A stretch of DNA of 64,000 bases from JANQPD01 sp963715655 (GTDB lineage Bacteria > Bacteroidota > Bacteroidia > Flavobacteriales > Schleiferiaceae), in the NCBI GenBank assembly GCA_963715655.1, contig OY970262.1, forward strand, positions 496,001-560,000. Reading direction: 5' to 3'. Numbering within the stretch: position 1 is the first letter of the stretch; the number at the start of each line of letters is the position of its first letter. Below are positions 1 through 8,888 of the stretch, piece by piece. Under the pieces are notes generated by a model that was not told the origin of the DNA, searched no databases, and saw only the letters and a list, made by a program, of their open reading frames with translations. The translations under genes and the position numbers were made by a program.

Positions 1-248
1 ATTTAGAAACCCGTGCAGAATACCGCTATATAAAAACTATTGGCGCAGATGTGGTGGGCATGAGCACGGTGCCGGAGGTAATTGTGGCCAATCACATGAA
101 CGTGCCTTGCTTGGCCGTTTCGGTGGTTACGGATGTGTGCGACCCTGATGATTTACACCCGGTAGATATTGCCTATATTATTTCAATAGCCGGCACTTCC
201 GATGAGACCTTAAGCACCTTATTTGCCGAATTAATTGCGGAGCTTTAA
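1..248 (+). CDS. punA: Purine-nucleoside phosphorylase, C-terminal fragment
   Basis: The gene enters from the left edge in frame 3 and only its last ~81 residues are visible. These carry the conserved C-terminal part of trimeric purine nucleoside phosphorylases: a TRAEYR stretch, then GADVVGMSTVPEVIVANH, then SVVTD. The family cleaves purine nucleosides with phosphate to base and ribose-1-phosphate in the cytoplasm (purine salvage). The stop codon overlaps the start of the next gene (TAATG), so the two are probably translationally coupled. The N-terminus and true start lie outside the window. The family call is firm; the symbol follows usual naming. Confidence 0.9.
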   Translation, partial: LETRAEYRYIKTIGADVVGMSTVPEVIVANHMNVPCLAVSVVTDVCDPDDLHPVDIAYIISIAGTSDETLSTLFAELIAEL

Positions 249-1690
249 TGGCCAAGCCGGATTATGATGTAGTAGTAATCGGAGCCGGCAGCGGAGGTTT
301 AGGCGTAGCCATTGGTATGGCTAAGTTTGGTTTTAACGTGCTTTTAATTGATAAAAAAGCCGAGCATTTTGGTGGTGAATGTTTAAATACCGGTTGTGTG
401 CCAAGCAAAGCGCTTATTCACGTGGCGGAGATTATGCACAATGCAAAAAAGTCAGCGCAGTATGGTTTTACCGTTTCCGGGAAGCCAGATGTAGAAAAAG
501 TTTTTGCGTACGTAAACAAGAAGCAAGCCACCATTCGCGCCCATGAAACGCCCCGGTATTTAGAAGAAAACGAAGGCGTACAAACGCTACTTGGTGAAGC
601 CAAATTTGTGGGTAAGCGCAGCATTTCGGTAAACGGAAAAACCATAACCGCAAAAAAGATATTGGTGGCCACCGGTAGTGCGCCACGCGTAATTCCGTTT
701 AACGGAATGGAAATGCTAAAAGTGTACACCAATGAAAACCTGTTTGACTTAAATGAATTTCCAAAAAACCTTGTAATTATAGGTGCCGGCCCCATTGGTT
801 TAGAAATGGCGCAAGCATTTAGCCGTTTGGGTGTACACGTTTCGGTGGTAGAAAAAGCCGAGCGCATTATGCGCAATGAATTACCACAGGCAGCGGCTTT
901 GCTACAAGAGCGTTTGGAATTAGAAGGCATTAATTTTTACCTGAACGCCAGCGTATTGCGCGCGGAAAGCAGCACTGAAATTATAGTGGAGCAAAATAAA
1001 AAAGAAAAATCACTTCCGTGTGATGCGGTACTTTTTGGTGTGGGCCGTACTTTAAATTTTAAGCCTTTACACTTGCAGGCCGCCAATATAAAATGCAATG
1101 AAAACGACTTACCCATTTTAGATGATTATCTACGTTCTAAAACCAATAAAAACGTACTGTTTGCGGGTGATGCAGCACATAATTTAATGTTTAGCCACGC
1201 TGCTGAATTACACACCAGCATTATACTCACCAACTTTTTTGCTCCTCATCCTTTTAAAAAGAAATGGAACACTAATAACTTTAGTTGGGTAACGTTTACC
1301 AAACCGGAAGTGGCCACGTTTGGCTTGTCAGAAACAGAAATTAAAAAGCGAAACATTCCTTATGAATTAATTGATTTTCCCTTTACGGGAGATGATCGCG
1401 CCACGGTTTCCGACTATCAATACGGACGGCTGTTTTTATTTTTAAAGAAGAACAAATTAAATCCGCGCAACGGTAAAATTTTAGGCGGCACTATTGTGGC
1501 CCCCGAAGCCGGTGAAATGATTCAGGAGTTAATTACCGCCCGAGAAAAAGGATTGGGAGCTGGAGTACTTTTCAATAAAATATATCCCTATCCAACCCAA
1601 AGCAGAGTACATAAAATTGCCCTAGTTGAAAAATTTGGCGGTGAAATAGCCGGCTGGATTAAGAAGGGAATGAAAGTGTTGTTTCATTGA
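248..1690 (+). CDS. FAD-dependent pyridine nucleotide-disulfide oxidoreductase (MerA/lipoamide dehydrogenase-like)
   Basis: This 480-residue flavoprotein has the N-terminal FAD site GAGSGG (12-17), the redox-active disulfide in CLNTGCVPSK (C45/C50), a second dinucleotide-binding fold with GAGPIG near residue 180, the FAD-contacting FAGDAA near 310, and a C-terminal dimerisation domain. At the C-terminus, where lipoamide dehydrogenases have the catalytic HPTxxE, it reads YPYPTQS. The active-site His is therefore replaced by Tyr, as in mercuric-reductase-like members. It also lacks the C-terminal Cys pair and N-terminal metal-binding domain of true MerA. The physiological substrate is unknown; an NAD(P)H-dependent redox role is inferred. 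Its start overlaps the upstream stop codon. Confidence 0.85.
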   Translation: MAKPDYDVVVIGAGSGGLGVAIGMAKFGFNVLLIDKKAEHFGGECLNTGCVPSKALIHVAEIMHNAKKSAQYGFTVSGKPDVEKVFAYVNKKQATIRAHETPRYLEENEGVQTLLGEAKFVGKRSISVNGKTITAKKILVATGSAPRVIPFNGMEMLKVYTNENLFDLNEFPKNLVIIGAGPIGLEMAQAFSRLGVHVSVVEKAERIMRNELPQAAALLQERLELEGINFYLNASVLRAESSTEIIVEQNKKEKSLPCDAVLFGVGRTLNFKPLHLQAANIKCNENDLPILDDYLRSKTNKNVLFAGDAAHNLMFSHAAELHTSIILTNFFAPHPFKKKWNTNNFSWVTFTKPEVATFGLSETEIKKRNIPYELIDFPFTGDDRATVSDYQYGRLFLFLKKNKLNPRNGKILGGTIVAPEAGEMIQELITAREKGLGAGVLFNKIYPYPTQSRVHKIALVEKFGGEIAGWIKKGMKVLFH

Positions 1691-1811
1691 AAGTCAGTTT
1701 TTAAAGGTGTTTTAAAAGTATTACCTGATTAATCTAAACAGATAAGCCACAAATTTTGTCCGCTTGGCTAAATTTCATGATTTTACTAAATCAAAGATAC
1801 CTTTATTGATG

Positions 1812-1819
1812 TAATTTTG
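1812..1819 (+). promoter_or_regulatory. -7 promoter box TAATTTTG
   Basis: Exact match to the Bacteroidota TAnnTTTG -7 consensus, ending 8 bases before the ATG of the small secreted protein. No clear -33 TTG is seen at the usual distance. The leader would be very short. Confidence 0.45.
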
Positions 1820-1827
1820 CCCCGTAA

Positions 1828-2256
1828 ATGAAAACACGCTTAGCAAAGTTGCTTCCTATTTTTTGCCTTCTGCTATTTGCAGCAAGCTCAAATTTGCATG
1901 CTAGTAGTGCAAGCGTGTACGAGGCTTCCAAGGCTTTCCAAAACTTTAAGGAAACAGCAGCTTCAAATGTTGTTGATGGTTTGCTGCAGCCATCTGAGCA
2001 AGTTATTCTAACTCCCGCTTTTCCTGTTGGTAAATCTAACTTCTCCATTGATGTTCCAGAAATTGAAGAAGAAGAGGATGATCGCTTAACGGTAAAACGG
2101 TTTGTTCAAGGTCATCATTTTCACGCAGGTATTGCAAAATATACTGCTCAAGCACAAGAGCTACATCAGGCTAAAGCGCATACGTTGCTTAGCTTACAAC
2201 TTCCTGCACATCCAGCTTTCAGCAGATGTATCCTTTTTCAGGTTTTTCGTATCTGA
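1828..2256 (+). CDS. Small secreted hypothetical protein upstream of RND efflux operon
   Basis: I do not recognise this 142-residue protein. It opens with a classical signal peptide (MKTR, a hydrophobic run to about residue 22, then SNLHA), so it is probably periplasmic. The middle is acidic (EIEEEEDD near residue 79) and is followed by a histidine cluster (HHFH near 97) with further scattered His residues. A -7 box lies just upstream. It is in the same direction as the RND efflux operon, about 160 bases ahead of it. A metal- or substrate-binding accessory role is possible from the His cluster and position but is inference only. The C-terminal sequence is low in recognisable structure. Confidence 0.55.
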   Translation: MKTRLAKLLPIFCLLLFAASSNLHASSASVYEASKAFQNFKETAASNVVDGLLQPSEQVILTPAFPVGKSNFSIDVPEIEEEEDDRLTVKRFVQGHHFHAGIAKYTAQAQELHQAKAHTLLSLQLPAHPAFSRCILFQVFRI

Positions 2257-2418
2257 TAATTATACTAGGGTAATTCTATTTGCCCGGTTTTCAAAACTTT
2301 AGCAATTGGTTTTAACGCGGTGGCGCTATACTCAATCTGCTAATTACGTGTGTTTTTGCGTTTCACACTAGTTCAAAAACAGTATCAACCCGTATCGTTT
2401 TTTAAAATTAAAATTGTA

Positions 2419-3501
2419 ATGAAAAGAATTCTCCTTTCGTTAAGTGCTTGTGCCATACTACTAACCAGCAGCTGTGCACATCACGAAGAACACCAAGAAG
2501 CCCAAACCAAATTTTTAGTTACCAGTCCTGTGCAAATGGACACTGCTATTACCGAAGAATATGTAGCGCAAATACACTCTATTAGCCACATTGAATTACG
2601 CGCGCAAGAGCGTGGTTTTGTACAAAAAATTTATGTAGATGAAGGCCAGTTTGTAAAGGCAGGGCAAATGCTTTTTCAAATTATGCCTAAGCTGTATGAA
2701 GCCGAATTTCAAAAAGCTAAAGCTGAAGCTGATTTTGCTGAAGTAGAATACCAAAATACCAAGCGCTTGGCCGATAGTAATGTGGTAGCGCAAACCGAAC
2801 TTGCTATGGCCAAAGCCAAGTACAATCAGGCTAAAGCCGAATTATCTTTAGCCGAAGTGCATTTGCAGTTTACCCAAATAAAAGCACCTTTTGATGGCTA
2901 CATCGGTAGGTTTCAAGTACGCTTGGGCAGCTTGGTAGAAGAAGGTGATTTGCTTACCAATTTATCTGACAACAGCCAAATGTGGGTGTATTTTAACGTG
3001 CCCGAAGCGGAATACCTAAACTATAAAGTGCAGGTGCAGAAGGACAACATCACGCAAGTGAAATTAATGATGGCCAACAACCGCCTTTTTGACCAAACCG
3101 GAAAAGTGGAAGTAATTGAAGCCGATTTTAACAACGAAACCGGAAACATACCATTTAGAGCAACTTTTGCCAACCCAAACGGACTACTGCGCCATGGTGA
3201 AACCGGTAACGTATTGCTTGGTGTGCCTTTAAAAAACGCCTTGCTTATTCCACAAAAAGCCACGTTTGAAGTGCTGGATAAAAAGTTTGTGTACATCATT
3301 ACGGATGACAACAGAATTCAATCGCGCGAAGTAACCATTGAAGCGGAAATGCCACATTTATACGCCATTAGTAAAGGCCTGGAAAAAACCGATAAATTCT
3401 TATTGGAAGGCTTGCGTTTGGTGCGCGAAAATGATGAAATAGATTATCGTTTTGAGCGCCCTGATTCGGTAATTACGAATCTTTCGCTGTATGCCGAATA
3501 A
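2419..3501 (+). CDS. RND efflux membrane fusion protein (AcrA-like lipoprotein)
   Basis: Periplasmic adaptor subunit linking the inner-membrane pump to the outer-membrane channel. The start chosen is the ATG giving MKRILLSLS and a lipobox ending TSSC (C19); an upstream in-frame extension would bury this signal. The 360 residues show the usual order: beta-barrel/lipoyl half (GQFVKAGQMLFQI), an alpha-helical hairpin with AKAEADFAEVEYQNTKRL and the matching second helix, the second lipoyl half (IKAPFDGYIGRFQVRLGSLV), then membrane-proximal beta-barrel. First gene of a three-gene operon, 27 bases ahead of the pump gene. Confidence 0.93.
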   Translation: MKRILLSLSACAILLTSSCAHHEEHQEAQTKFLVTSPVQMDTAITEEYVAQIHSISHIELRAQERGFVQKIYVDEGQFVKAGQMLFQIMPKLYEAEFQKAKAEADFAEVEYQNTKRLADSNVVAQTELAMAKAKYNQAKAELSLAEVHLQFTQIKAPFDGYIGRFQVRLGSLVEEGDLLTNLSDNSQMWVYFNVPEAEYLNYKVQVQKDNITQVKLMMANNRLFDQTGKVEVIEADFNNETGNIPFRATFANPNGLLRHGETGNVLLGVPLKNALLIPQKATFEVLDKKFVYIITDDNRIQSREVTIEAEMPHLYAISKGLEKTDKFLLEGLRLVRENDEIDYRFERPDSVITNLSLYAE

Positions 3502-3528
3502 TTAGAAATCACTAAAACATAAAACAGC

Positions 3529-6500
3529 ATGTTTAAAAGATTCATACATAGGCCGGTGTTGGCAATTGTTATTTCCATCATCATTGTATTTGTTGGTTCA
3601 TTGGCCATCAAGCAGTTGCCTATTTCACAGTTTCCACAAATTGCCCCTACCACGGTAAGTATTTTTATTGCTTATCCCGGTGCTAGTGCCGATGTATTGG
3701 TAAAATCTACGCTTATTACGCTAGAAAACTCCATAAACGGTGTGCAGGATATGCGCTATATGGCCACCGATGCCACTAGCGCAGGTGAAGCCACTATCAA
3801 CATTGTATTTGAGCCGGGCACCGACCCAAACCAAGCGGTAATTCGCGTAAAAACTAGGGTAGATCAGGTAATGCCGCTGTTGCCGGAATTGGTGCAGCGC
3901 GAAGGGGTAATTATTACGCCCATTCAGCCTAGCATGTTGATGTATGTAAACCTATACGCCAAGGATGAAAGCATGGATGAAAAATTTCTGTACAACTACG
4001 CCAACGTAAATATGATTCCTGAAATAAACAGGATTAAAGGCGTGGCGCGGTCGCAAATTTTGGGTAGCCGCACTTACGCCATGCGTGTTTGGTTAAACCC
4101 AGATAGAATGCGTGCGTACAACATCTCGGCAGATGAAGTAATGAAGGCGCTAGAAGAGCAAAATATTGTGGGCCGCCCGGGTAGGCTTGGACAAAGTTCT
4201 GGTATTGAAGCACAATCTTTAGAATACGTGCTTACCTACAAAGGCCGTTTTAACAAACCCGAAGAATACGATAATGTAATTATTAGAGCTAATTCTGATG
4301 GAGAAAGTATTCACTTAAAAGACATTGCGCGCACCGAGTTGGGCAGTGAGTTTTTTGATATTTATTCCAATTTAGATGGGCATCCTTCTGCGGCTATTGT
4401 ATTGAAACAGAACTACGGTAGCAACGCCAGTGAAGTAATTAAAAATGTAAAGGAAAAGCTAGAAGAAATGAAAGCTACTTTTCCTCCGGGTATGGATTAT
4501 AAAATCAGTTATGATGTATCGCAATTCTTGGATGCCTCTATTGAACAGGTAATTCACACTTTGCGTGATGCCTTTATTTTGGTGGCCCTTGTGGTGTTTA
4601 TTTTCTTGGGCGATTGGCGCTCTACCTTAATTCCAATTTTGGCGGTTCCGGTTTCATTAATTGGTGCGTTTTTCATCATTCAGTTTTTCGGTTTATCCAT
4701 AAACTTGGTTACTCTTTTTGCCTTGGTTTTGGCCATTGGTATAGTGGTAGATGATGCCATTGTGGTGGTAGAAGCCGTGCACGCTAAGTTTGATGAATTT
4801 CCGAATATTACACCTTATAAAGCGGTGCAGCAGGTGTTGGGCGAAATTAGTGGCGCCATCATAGCCATTACAGCGGTAATGGTTTCCGTGTTTTTACCCA
4901 TCTCTTTTATGAGTGGCCCGGTCGGTACTTTTTACCGTCAGTTTTCCATTACCATGGCTAGTTCCATTGTAATTTCTGCCCTTATCGCGCTTACACTCAC
5001 GCCTGTTTTGTGTGCCATGTTGCTTAAAAATCACAACGGTCATCCTAAAAAACAAAATTTGCTTACGCGAGGATTGGATAGCTTTAACCGTGGTTTTGAA
5101 AAATTAACCGGCCGCTACACCAGCTTATTAAAACGTATGGTAAGCCGCAGGTGGCTAACCTTTGGCATTTTAATTCTCTTTTGTGCAGGTATCTTTTTTG
5201 AAAGTCAAATTTTACCATCTGGTTTTATTCCAAGTGAAGATCAAGGCACTATTTACGCCATTATTCAAACGCCTCCTGGAGCAACATTAGAGCGTACCAA
5301 TAAGGTATCGCAAAAGCTGCAAAAAATTTGTGAAGAGATTGAAGGCGTAGAGTCTGTTTCTTCCTTAGCAGGATATGAAATTATGACGGAAGGTCGTGGT
5401 TCTAATGCGGGTACCTGCTTAATTAACCTTAAAAAATGGAGCGACCGTGAGCACACCGTTAAGGAAATTATGGAGGAGTTGGAAGTGGAATCTAAAAACT
5501 TGGGTGCGGTGGTAGAATTTTTTGAGCCACCGGCCATTCCGGGTTTTGGTTCGTCAGGCGGATTTTCTATGCGTTTGCTAGATAAAACAACCAATACTGA
5601 TTATCAAGATTTTGATAAGATAAACAAGCAGTTTATGGATGATTTGGACAAGCGCCCTGAGCTTTCTGGCCTGTTTACTTTTTTTGCCGCCAACTACCCA
5701 CAATATGAGTTGGTAATGGACAACGAATTGGCCATGCAAAAAGGCGTTTCTATTGGCGAAGCCATGGAAAACCTAAACATTTTAATTGGTAGTACGTACG
5801 AGCAAGGCTTTATCCGCTTTGGCCGTTTCTTTAAGGTGTATGTACAATCTGATCCTAAATTTAGGAGACTACCGAGTGATGTTTTAGATCTTTTTGTAAA
5901 AAACGAAAGTGGTGAAATGGTGCCGTATTCTGCTTTTATGAAAATGGAGAAAAAACAGGGGCCAAATGAGATTACGCGTTTTAACATGTATAACTCGGCT
6001 TCTATTCGCGGACTTCCCGCTAAGGGCTATACCACCGCAGAAGCCATACAGGCTATACGCGAAGTAGCCGCTGAAACGTTGCCAAAGGGCTATGATATTG
6101 CGTGGGAAGGCTTGAGCTACGATGAATCAAATCGTGGTAACGAAGCCTTGTACGTTTTTTTAGTGGTGTTGGTGTTTGTTTACTTTGTTTTGGCTGCGCA
6201 ATATGAAAGCTTTATTATTCCGTTGGCCGTAATTTTCTCCCTTCCGGTGGGTGTATTTGGGTCGTTTTTATTACTCAAATTAATGGGCTTAGATAATGAC
6301 ATTTACGCACAAATCGGCCTTATTATGTTGGTTGGTTTACTGGGTAAAAATGCGGTGTTAATTGTAGAGTTTGCCATCCAAAAAAGGCAAGAAGGTTTTA
6401 CTATTTTAAACGCTGCTATTGAAGGCGCAAAAGTGCGTTTCCGCCCAATTTTAATGACCTCTTTTGCCTTTATAGCGGGTTTAATTCCGTTGATTATTGC

Positions 6501-6786
6501 CTCCGGTGCCGGTGCCATTGGTAACCGTACTATTGGTGCTTCTGCCCTTGGCGGGATGTTATTCGGAACCCTATTTGGGGTAATTATCGTTCCCGGTTTA
6601 TACTACATTTTTGGCACTATGGCCGATGGTAGAAAGCTAATCGATTTTGAGGAATCAACGTCCTTGTCAGAAAGCGTGGTGCACGGGCATGGCAAATCAA
6701 AACCTTCTAAAAGCATGAGGCGCACTAAAGTTGCTTTTAAAATGATACGCAGAAGAATGGGGAGAGGGAACAACAAAAAAAGTTAA
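3529..6786 (+). CDS. RND efflux pump, HAE-1 family permease (AcrB-like)
   Basis: Inner-membrane proton-driven multidrug exporter of 1085 residues with the duplicated 6+6 transmembrane plan and two large periplasmic loops. The proton relay is intact: adjacent Asp408/Asp409 in GIVVDDAIVVVE (TM4), and Lys in GLLGKNAVLIVEF (TM10). Asp-Asp with these surroundings marks the hydrophobe/amphiphile branch, not the heavy-metal branch. The C-terminus carries a basic tail of about 35 residues after TM12, rich in Arg and Lys. It sits between the adaptor and channel genes, so a full tripartite pump is encoded. No TetR-type regulator is adjacent. Confidence 0.96.
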   Translation: MFKRFIHRPVLAIVISIIIVFVGSLAIKQLPISQFPQIAPTTVSIFIAYPGASADVLVKSTLITLENSINGVQDMRYMATDATSAGEATINIVFEPGTDPNQAVIRVKTRVDQVMPLLPELVQREGVIITPIQPSMLMYVNLYAKDESMDEKFLYNYANVNMIPEINRIKGVARSQILGSRTYAMRVWLNPDRMRAYNISADEVMKALEEQNIVGRPGRLGQSSGIEAQSLEYVLTYKGRFNKPEEYDNVIIRANSDGESIHLKDIARTELGSEFFDIYSNLDGHPSAAIVLKQNYGSNASEVIKNVKEKLEEMKATFPPGMDYKISYDVSQFLDASIEQVIHTLRDAFILVALVVFIFLGDWRSTLIPILAVPVSLIGAFFIIQFFGLSINLVTLFALVLAIGIVVDDAIVVVEAVHAKFDEFPNITPYKAVQQVLGEISGAIIAITAVMVSVFLPISFMSGPVGTFYRQFSITMASSIVISALIALTLTPVLCAMLLKNHNGHPKKQNLLTRGLDSFNRGFEKLTGRYTSLLKRMVSRRWLTFGILILFCAGIFFESQILPSGFIPSEDQGTIYAIIQTPPGATLERTNKVSQKLQKICEEIEGVESVSSLAGYEIMTEGRGSNAGTCLINLKKWSDREHTVKEIMEELEVESKNLGAVVEFFEPPAIPGFGSSGGFSMRLLDKTTNTDYQDFDKINKQFMDDLDKRPELSGLFTFFAANYPQYELVMDNELAMQKGVSIGEAMENLNILIGSTYEQGFIRFGRFFKVYVQSDPKFRRLPSDVLDLFVKNESGEMVPYSAFMKMEKKQGPNEITRFNMYNSASIRGLPAKGYTTAEAIQAIREVAAETLPKGYDIAWEGLSYDESNRGNEALYVFLVVLVFVYFVLAAQYESFIIPLAVIFSLPVGVFGSFLLLKLMGLDNDIYAQIGLIMLVGLLGKNAVLIVEFAIQKRQEGFTILNAAIEGAKVRFRPILMTSFAFIAGLIPLIIASGAGAIGNRTIGASALGGMLFGTLFGVIIVPGLYYIFGTMADGRKLIDFEESTSLSESVVHGHGKSKPSKSMRRTKVAFKMIRRRMGRGNNKKS

Positions 6787-6805
6787 ACCAATTATTTTAA
6801 TTATC

Positions 6806-8239
6806 ATGTTAAAAAGAATAAATACAAGCTACATAGGTATAGCTCTTTTGGTAATTGCTTTTTCCTCCTGCAAATCACTTGATGTGCCACAAAGAGCAGT
6901 AAATACACCCTTGCCGGAAACGTATAACGGTAATACAGATACCCTTACAGCAGCGGATATTAAGTGGGTCGATTATTTTATTGATCCCTATTTAGTCGCT
7001 TTGATTGACACGGCTTTAAGCAACAATCAGGAGTTAAACATCACCTTGCAAGAAATAGAAATTGCGCGTAATGAAGTGCGTGCTCGTAGAGGTGAATACC
7101 TTCCTTTTGTGGGCGTGCGCGGTGGTGCGGGTGTTGATAAAGTGGGCCGCTACACTAGCCGTGGCAGCAGTGAAGCTACTACAGATATTCGCCCTGGCAC
7201 GGCTACGCCAGATCCGTTACAGGATTATTTATTGGAGCTGTACGCCAGCTGGGAAGTGGATATTTGGCACAAACTGCGTAATGCAAAGCAGGCGGCTTTT
7301 AATCGCTACTTAGGTTCGGTAGAGGGTAAAAACTTTATGATAACCAACTTAGTATCAGAAATTGCCAACTCTTATTACGAGTTGCTAGCATTAGACGCGC
7401 AGTTGGATATTCTGCGTAAGAACATTGAAATTCAAAGCAATGCGTTGGAGATTGTGCGCTTACAAAAAGAATCGGCTAGGGTTACCGAGCTTGCCGTGCG
7501 TAGGTTTGAAGCAGAAGTATTTGCCACCCGAAGTATGGAGTTTCAAATTCAGCAAAACATTACAGAAACGGAAAACCGACTGAATTTTTTGGTGGGTCGC
7601 TACCCGCAACCTGTACAGCGCGCAATGCAAACGTTTATGGATGTTACACCTAAAAATATTATTGCGGGTATTCCATCACAATTGTTGCAAAATCGGCCGG
7701 ATATTCGTCAAGCGGAATTACAATTAGTAGCCGCTAAGTTGGATGTAAAATCAGCGAAAGCAAACTTTTACCCTTCGTTAGATATTACAGCCGGAGTGGG
7801 TTACAACGCATTTAATCCTGCGTTTTTACTTACTACGCCACAATCGCTTTTGTATAACCTTGCGGGAGAACTAACCGCTCCTTTATTAAACCGGAATGCA
7901 ATAAAAGCCACATACTACACGGCCAATGCTGCACAAGTGCAAACGGTTTTTAAGTACGAGCAAACGGTGCTAAATGCATACATAGAAGTTGCCAATCAGC
8001 TAGCCAACATCAATAATTTGGAGCAGAGCTACGCACTAAAATCCAAGCAGGTAGATGCACTTACGGAGTCGATAAAGATTTCTTCCAGTTTGTTTAAATC
8101 TGCCCGCGCAGATTACATGGAAGTGCTTTTAACCCAGCGCGATGCTTTGGAAAGTAAGTTTGAATTGGTAGAAACGAAAAAGCAACAAATGAACGCCATG
8201 GTAAATATGTATCGCAGTTTGGGTGGTGGCTGGAAATAG
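6806..8239 (+). CDS. Outer-membrane efflux channel lipoprotein (TolC/NodT family)
   Basis: Outer-membrane exit duct of the RND pump, 477 residues. It has a lipoprotein signal ending FSSCKS (C22) and the two tandem OEP repeats typical of OprM/NodT proteins, with the alpha-helical coiled-coil segments near 65-250 and 280-470. Conserved features include SWEVDIWHKLRNA near 145 and GIPSQLLQNRPDIRQAELQL near 290. It follows the permease by 19 bases and is closed by a strong terminator, so it is the last gene of the operon. Confidence 0.93.
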   Translation: MLKRINTSYIGIALLVIAFSSCKSLDVPQRAVNTPLPETYNGNTDTLTAADIKWVDYFIDPYLVALIDTALSNNQELNITLQEIEIARNEVRARRGEYLPFVGVRGGAGVDKVGRYTSRGSSEATTDIRPGTATPDPLQDYLLELYASWEVDIWHKLRNAKQAAFNRYLGSVEGKNFMITNLVSEIANSYYELLALDAQLDILRKNIEIQSNALEIVRLQKESARVTELAVRRFEAEVFATRSMEFQIQQNITETENRLNFLVGRYPQPVQRAMQTFMDVTPKNIIAGIPSQLLQNRPDIRQAELQLVAAKLDVKSAKANFYPSLDITAGVGYNAFNPAFLLTTPQSLLYNLAGELTAPLLNRNAIKATYYTANAAQVQTVFKYEQTVLNAYIEVANQLANINNLEQSYALKSKQVDALTESIKISSSLFKSARADYMEVLLTQRDALESKFELVETKKQQMNAMVNMYRSLGGGWK

Positions 8240-8267
8240 TATTTTTTAAAATATACGGTTTGGGTTG

Positions 8268-8314
8268 AAACCTGCTGGGTATTGCAGCAATGCAGCGGCT
8301 CAGCAGGTTTTTTT
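8268..8314 (+). terminator. Rho-independent terminator of the RND operon
   Basis: A 10-bp perfect stem (AAACCTGCTG with CAGCAGGTTT) and a run of seven T, starting 28 bases after the channel gene stop codon. Confidence 0.85.
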
Positions 8315-8334
8315 ATGGATTTTAAGGGGCAATG

Positions 8335-8669
8335 GAACACGGATTTTGCGGGTAATGCGGCTGAACACAGATTTCGTTTTCAACGTGTGATTTCTATGTG
8401 TTCCATGTTTCTATATGTTAATAAGTGTGGTTGAATTTCATGTAAAGAAGCTGCCAAGTAATAGAACACGGATTTTACGGATGAAGCTCATAAACGCATA
8501 TTTCATTTTCAACGTGTGATTTCTATGTGTTCTATGTTTCTATGTGTTAAAAAGTGCGTCTGCATTTCATGTAAAGAAGCTGCAAAAGAACACGGATTTT
8601 ACGGATGAAGCTGATAAACGCATATTTCATTTTCAACGTGTGATTTATATGTGCTATATGTGGTAAAAA
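8335..8669 (+). repeat. Repeat island 1, part A: ~125-bp tandem repeat (about 2.7 copies)
   Basis: Three copies begin with GAACACGGATTTT at 8335, 8464 and 8588 (spacings 129 and 124). Each continues through a module ending in an ATTTC(T)ATGTGTT run; the first two end in a CATGTAAAGAAGCTGC module. The third copy breaks off into TGGTAAAAAATAAATTCTC, a module that is also found in islands 2 and 3. No coding potential is evident. The GAACACGGATTTTACGGATG module recurs at about 42190 and 42430, and as its complement near 21490. Confidence 0.85.
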
Positions 8670-8850
8670 ATAAATTCTCAAAACAATCCATCCAAGTGCC
8701 GCCAATTACCATCTTTCGCTTCTATTCGTGCCGCTAATTGCCAACTTTTTTCAATTGCCAACTTGCTTTCCTTGCCGCTAATTGCAAACTGCCAATTGAT
8801 AGTTTTTCTCTTTGCCGCTAGAATTGCCAACCGCCCTCTGCCGCTATTCT
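8670..8850 (+). repeat. Repeat island 1, part B: CCGCTAATTGCCAAC word repeats
   Basis: Degenerate repetition of the words GCCGCTAATTGCCAACTT and CAATTGCCAACTT separated by short variable C/T-rich spacers. The same words make up one end of islands 2 and 3. This half of the island faces the 5-prime end of uvrC. No ORF of note. Confidence 0.8.
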
Positions 8851-8854
8851 CATC

Positions 8855-8884
8855 TTGCAGCTAACGCACCGCTTCTTACCTTTG
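8855..8884 (+). promoter_or_regulatory. uvrC promoter (TTG - N19 - TACCTTTG)
   Basis: A -33 TTG at 8855-8857 and an exact TAnnTTTG -7 box at 8877-8884 with 19-base spacing. The box ends only four bases before the uvrC ATG, so transcription should begin at or next to the start codon. It lies immediately beyond repeat island 1. Confidence 0.6.
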
Positions 8885-8888
8885 CTTT

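Noticed and set aside
418..930. 170-codon minus-strand frame
   Set aside because: Antisense shadow of the flavoprotein gene.
8335..8669. Possible CRISPR array
   Set aside because: Units of ~125 bases are repeated in tandem without unique spacers and no cas gene is in the window.
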